Shown here one piece after another: positions 60,255-64,000 of a stretch of DNA of 64,000 nucleotides. The notes below the pieces were generated by a model. It searched no databases. It worked only from the letters and a program-made list of their open reading frames with translations, and had not been told where the DNA came from. The DNA is taken from assembly GCA_963704535.1 (NCBI GenBank), contig OY969916.1:1736001-1800000 (forward strand). The letters are read 5' to 3'. This DNA is from G963704535 sp963704535. GTDB taxonomy: Bacteria > Chloroflexota > Chloroflexia > Chloroflexales > Roseiflexaceae. Both the position numbers and the translations under genes were made by a program. Numbering within the stretch: position 1 is the stretch's first letter; every line of letters starts with the position of its first letter.

Positions 60255-61257
60255 TCACGCATTGACATTCACCACCACACGCCCGCGCACCTGGCCCTGG
60301 AGGATGGCCCGGCTGATCTCAGGCACCTCCCGCAGCGCTACCACCTGGCTCATTCGCTCGATCGCCTCGGCCGGCAGGTCGGCGGCCAGCCGCGCCCAGG
60401 CCGCCCGGCGCCGCTCCGGCGGGCACATCACCGAGTTCGATCCCCAGCAGGCTGACCGCGCGCAGGATCAACGGGAAGACCGTCGTGTTCAGCGCCTGGC
60501 CGCCGGCGTTGCCGCAGGCCGCGATGCTGCTGCCATACGCCATCGCCGGCAGCAGGCCCGCCAGGGTCGCCCCGCCGACGGTATCCACCGCGCCGCCCCA
60601 GCGCTCCGAGGCCAGCGGCTTCCCGGCCGACGCCGTCAGCGCCTCGCGGTCCAGGATCTGGCCGGCGCCGAGGGCGCTCAGGTACGCCTGGGCCTCGGCC
60701 CGGCCGGTCGAGGCGACCACTGCGTAGCCAAGCCGCGCCAGGATCGCCACCGCGACGCTGCCGACCCCGCCCGCCGCGCCACTGACAACCACCTCGCGCC
60801 CGCCCGGCGCCAGCCCGCGCTCCTCAAGCGCCATCACACACAGCATCGCAGTCAGCCCGGCCGTGCCGATCGCCATGGCCTGCTGCGGGCGCATCCCGAC
60901 CGGCAGCGGCACCAGCCACTCGGCCCGCACCCGCGCCAGTTGCGCGTAGCCGCCCCAGTGCCGCTCGCCCACGCCCCAGCCCGTCAGCACCACCTCATCA
61001 CCCGGCGCGAACGCCGGCGACCGCGACTCGACCACCCTGCCCGCCAGGTCGATCCCCGGCACGAAGGGGTAGGGCGCCCGCACGACCTTGCCCTGGCCGG
61101 TGACCGCTAGGCCATCCTTGTAATTGAGGCTGGAGTAGGCGACCGCGACCAGCACATCGCCTTCCGGCAGCGCGTCCCTGGGCAGCTCGCGGATCGACGC
61201 CTGGAGGGCGCCATCGAGCTGATCGAGGACCAGCGCTTTGAAGAGATCTTGCGGCAT
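60255..61257 (-). CDS. AcuI/YhdH-type NADPH quinone or acrylyl-CoA reductase, one-base frameshift
   Basis: About 333 residues after repair, a zinc-free medium-chain dehydrogenase. The N-terminus has ALVLDQLDGALQASI and YSSLNYKDGLAVTGQGKVVR, the AcuI signature, and the Rossmann motif GAAGGVGSVAVAIL. The raw frame fails after LLGIE. Removing one base at GAGTTC (60433-60438, plus strand) gives GIDSVMCPPERR, a motif strictly kept in this family, then the normal end GRVVVNVNA. It probably reduces acryloyl-CoA, but quinone substrates are possible. It lies upstream of the importer operon. Confidence 0.88.
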
Positions 61258-61340
61258 GGGGGTGCTTCCTCCACCGTATGCAAAGAATCCTACGCGGGCA
61301 GTAGGTATATTACCATATCAGAACGCCACCGCTCTCGCCG

Positions 61341-62321
61341 CTACGAAAAACCAAGCACAGCATGCGGCTGATACAGCTCTTCCAGTTGGCCGATCTCAGC
61401 ATCGGATAGCCGGATGGCCAGCGCCGCCACAGCGTCGTCGAGGTGCTGTGGCTTGCTCGCGCCGACGATCGGAGCCGTGATACCCGGCTTGTGCATCATC
61501 CAGGCCAGCGCCACCTGCGCGCGCGGTATCCCGCGCCGCTCTGCGACCGCCATGACGCGCTCAACGACCTGGCGGTCGGCGCCCTCGGTGGCCGCGTACA
61601 TCCGTCTGCCAACCTCGTCGATTTTCGTGCGGTCAGTGCTGGCATCCCAATCGCGCGCCAGGCGCCCACGCGCCAGCGGCGACCAGGGGATGACCGCGAT
61701 CCCCTGATCACGGCACAGCGGCAGCATCTCGCGCTCCTCCTCCCGATACAGGAGATTGTAATGGTTCTGCATGGAGACAAAGCGGGTCCAGCCATGCAGA
61801 TCGGCGGTATAGAGCGCCTGGGCAAATTGCCAAGCGTACATGGAAGAAGCGCCGATGTAGCGGGCCTTGCCGGCCTTGACCACGTCGTGCAGCGCCTCCA
61901 GCGTTTCTTCGATCGGCGTCTGATAGTCCCACCGATGAATCTGGTACACATCAACGTACTCGGTACCGAGACGCCGCAAACTCGCGTCGATCGCCACCAT
62001 GATCGCCTTACGCGACAGACCGCCCTGATTCGGGCGCTCGCCCCACGGGAAGAACACCTTGGTGGCAATCACCACCTCGTCGCGCTGGGCGAAGTCGCGC
62101 AGCGCCCGGCCGACAATCTCCTCGCTGCTGCCATCCGAGTAGTTGTTCGAGGTATCGAAGAAATTGATACCCAGCTCCAGGGCTTTGCGAATGAAGGGCC
62201 GGCTCTGCTCCTCGTCGAGCGTCCAGGCTGGCACCCCCCGATCAGGGACACCATAGGTCAAGCATCCCAGGCAGATTTTGGACACCCGCACGCCGGTCGA
62301 TCCGAATCGAACGTACTCCAT
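61341..62321 (-). CDS. Aldo/keto reductase
   Basis: 326 residues of the TIM-barrel family. It starts MEYVRFGSTGVRVSKICLG, with Asp of FFDTSNNYSDGSSEE, Lys of VVIATKVFFPWG and His of YQIHRWDYQTPIEE forming the usual tetrad with Tyr. The NADPH pocket is near IVGASKPQHLDDA. It reduces aldehydes or ketones; the substrate is unknown. It lies 84 bases upstream of the AcuI-like gene on the same strand. Confidence 0.93.
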   Translation of the reverse strand: MEYVRFGSTGVRVSKICLGCLTYGVPDRGVPAWTLDEEQSRPFIRKALELGINFFDTSNNYSDGSSEEIVGRALRDFAQRDEVVIATKVFFPWGERPNQGGLSRKAIMVAIDASLRRLGTEYVDVYQIHRWDYQTPIEETLEALHDVVKAGKARYIGASSMYAWQFAQALYTADLHGWTRFVSMQNHYNLLYREEEREMLPLCRDQGIAVIPWSPLARGRLARDWDASTDRTKIDEVGRRMYAATEGADRQVVERVMAVAERRGIPRAQVALAWMMHKPGITAPIVGASKPQHLDDAVAALAIRLSDAEIGQLEELYQPHAVLGFS

Positions 62322-63003
62322 CTCTACCTCCTATGACATTCTGACGCTTTCGCCATTATTCATATCACCCAGGACCAAATCAAAGTCGCAGGAGTGAGCA
62401 CCCAGAGTAGCTCGGGTGCTGTCACCGGCCAGACTGCGAGCAGTGTGCCGAGTGTGGGATCGTCGGTCTGCTGGGCCTGGGCATGCCCCCTTACTTGTGC
62501 AGGGTCGGAACACACGGCGGAGGAATTGGCGGAGAAGTGGCGGAGGAGGCCGCTTGGTGATCCGTCGCAGTCCCGCTACACTATCGGCAGTTGCTCGGAC
62601 CTCAGACAGCCCGATCGCACTCCTGCGAAGGTGATCGCGGAGTGATGGCGAACGGCAGGGTTTGAGGTGCTGTCTTGTGGGCAGGTGGCACGCACCAGTA
62701 TAGCATATCCAGACAGCTTCTTAAACAGGTTTTAAGATTCATATAAGATTTCAGGTCACATAATTGAGACTGTTTTAAGATTGAGCGACTATCCTCCTAT
62801 GCACCAAACCGCACACCTGCACATACGGCGCAGATCCTGAGCGACGAGCTAAAAAGGGAACAGTCTCTGCGTGTCGTTGTGCAGAACGAACCGATTTACT
62901 CACTGGAACATGCCTTAGCGTGTGTCGCTGAGAACTCGAACAGCGGCGCGAGATGTGATCAGCCGCGCCGCGCTATTCACCAAGCTCAAGGAGGATTATC
63001 ATT
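62322..63003. other. 682-base spacer, A/T-rich towards its right end
   Basis: The spacer lies between divergent genes. The left two-thirds have no credible frame. From about 62715 the base composition turns A/T-rich, with TTTTAAGATT repeats (see the separate entry). The last bases hold AAGGAGG, the ribosome site of the glycoside hydrolase gene. Confidence 0.6.
62734..62782 (+). promoter_or_regulatory. Direct repeats AAGATT at 11-bp spacing
   Basis: AAGATT occurs at 62734-62739, 62745-62750 and 62777-62782. The first two are exactly 11 bases apart (TTAAGATTCATATAAGATT), the spacing used by OmpR/PhoB-class regulators. The third lies in TGTTTTAAGATTG. No clear -10 was fixed. Confidence 0.45.
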
Positions 63004-64000
63004 ATGAACTATCGTGCGAAATACATCTCCGCTGTCCTGATACTGCTCATCGTATGGCTCAGCAGCGGAATCAATCAGACGCAGGCCCAGACACAAGCCC
63101 AATCCGTGGCGAATAAGGACAAGTGGGGGTTCAACGCCGTAGCAGGCATGGGCACAACTGCGTTCGATCGAGGTGTCGAGGCCGGCTTCGGCTGGCTCCG
63201 GTACGAAATCAATTGGTACTCGATCAACCCGAGTCCCGGTGTCTATAACTGGACGGCGGCGGATGCCAATATCAACGCTGCACTGAGCAAGGGCATGCAG
63301 GTCTACGCCGACATCATGTGGGCGCCGGACTGGGCCGTACAGAATACCCCTGGATACCAACCTATGTACTGCATGGATGAAAACAACATCCCTGCTTTCA
63401 TCCTTAGGCCCGGCTGTGAGAATCGCCGACCGAATACAGAACACTTCAAGACGTTTGTGCAGGAGGCGGTGCGCCATTACGGCGATCGCATCCGTTACTG
63501 GGGCTTCTGGAACGAGCCGAACTACGCGATCTTCTGGCACAGCAACTTCGACCCGAACGACCCCGACAACCCGACGAACTACAACCAAAACCTCAAGGAT
63601 TTCATGGACTACATAGCGATCCCCGGTGCCGAGGTGGCCAGGCTCACGAACCCGAAGGTGCTGATCGTCGGCCCCGAGGTCGATGCTCCACAAGCACTCA
63701 GGTACCTTCTGGAGCGCGAGGAGGTCTACCGCCAGGCGACCCAACACCGCGTCTTCGACGTAATCTCGTTCCATCAATACCCCCAGCCGGACAGCAGCTT
63801 CGCGGCCGCTCTCGATAAGTACTATACGGACGGCGGGCTTTCGCTTCCGCTCTATCGAGCCGGACGCCCGGTCTGGGTCACCGAATCCGATGCGACGACG
63901 GAGACGATGCACCAGCAGCTCACTATCATCGAGCAGCGCACCTGGATCGATCGATACTTCTATTTCGGCTTCAAGGATGGTAAATGCAAGAATCCGAGCC
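63004..64000 (+). CDS. Secreted glycoside hydrolase (clan GH-A type), partial at right edge
   Basis: 332 codons up to the window edge. AAGGAGG lies eight bases before the ATG. A signal peptide (ISAVLILLIVWLSSG) ends near an Ala-Gln stretch. The barrel shows FGWLRYEINWYSINP, the acid/base Glu in YWGFWNEPNYAIFW and a likely nucleophile Glu in PVWVTESDA, about 145 residues later, as in clan GH-A families. It should cut a plant or microbial polysaccharide outside the cell. Its specificity and any carbohydrate-binding module lie beyond the edge. The gene is somewhat lower in G+C than most of the window. Confidence 0.88.
   Translation, partial: MNYRAKYISAVLILLIVWLSSGINQTQAQTQAQSVANKDKWGFNAVAGMGTTAFDRGVEAGFGWLRYEINWYSINPSPGVYNWTAADANINAALSKGMQVYADIMWAPDWAVQNTPGYQPMYCMDENNIPAFILRPGCENRRPNTEHFKTFVQEAVRHYGDRIRYWGFWNEPNYAIFWHSNFDPNDPDNPTNYNQNLKDFMDYIAIPGAEVARLTNPKVLIVGPEVDAPQALRYLLEREEVYRQATQHRVFDVISFHQYPQPDSSFAAALDKYYTDGGLSLPLYRAGRPVWVTESDATTETMHQQLTIIEQRTWIDRYFYFGFKDGKCKNPS

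Noticed and set aside
62394..62645. Short rightward frame of 83 codons in the spacer
   Set aside because: Several overlapping frames of similar length exist; none has a ribosome site or a recognisable motif.
1..64000. tRNA or rRNA genes
   Set aside because: No cloverleaf with a GTTCGANTC-type arm plus acceptor stem, and no rRNA-like segment, was recognised by eye; a dedicated scan was not possible.

Overview
The window is high-GC bacterial DNA, probably from a filamentous or phototroph-related Chloroflexota (class Chloroflexia). This rests on gene content (SecDF beside a DsbA-like protein, a V4R protein, pentapeptide repeats, cyclase-AAA-TPR regulators, NHLM-type peptide export) and on intergenic spaces packed with palindromic repeats. 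It is inference: there is no rRNA or other marker gene. I saw no tRNA, CRISPR array or transposase.

Layout. 1-6.4 kb: leftward surface-polysaccharide genes (two glycosyltransferases, a Wzt-type ABC ATPase, a polysaccharide deacetylase). 6.5-16.5 kb: a K+ channel remnant, a DUF2007 protein, secF-secD, a DsbA-like oxidoreductase, an acetyltransferase, an acyl-CoA ligase and a large cyclase-ATPase-TPR regulator. 17-31.4 kb: a leftward class II lanthipeptide locus of the NHLM type, with an NHLP-leader precursor, LanM, a cyclic-nucleotide-binding protein, an HlyD-like protein and two ABC transporters (one with a C39 peptidase). A membrane protein and an OmpR/histidine-kinase pair lie just upstream. 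31.5-43 kb: a PLP decarboxylase, a V4R protein, a pentapeptide-repeat protein, a fatty-acyl-CoA ligase, a CpXC protein, an Fe-alcohol dehydrogenase, a sensor kinase and a hydrolase. 43.3-49 kb: a rightward glycan operon (membrane glycosyltransferase, GT4, nucleotide-sugar dehydrogenase). 49-55.7 kb: a leftward three-gene operon with an unknown enzyme, a NERD-like/FHA protein, a flavin-type oxidoreductase, an ATP-grasp protein and a glyoxalase. 55.7-62.3 kb: a peptide ABC importer, an AcuI-like reductase and an aldo/keto reductase. A secreted glycoside hydrolase runs off the right edge.

Three observations stand out. (1) The lanthipeptide locus looks complete: precursor, modification, leader removal, export and candidate regulation. 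(2) Two repeat systems saturate the spacers: long G/C hairpins of about 60-70 bp, often tandem, and inverted arrays of 7-8 bp units. The second kind also sits inside coding genes, mostly in frame. (3) Five conserved genes carry a one-base frameshift, each placed at a site one A or T away from GANTC; a sixth such site explains a lost start codon. This points to systematic base-calling error at a probably methylated GANTC motif rather than to true pseudogenes.
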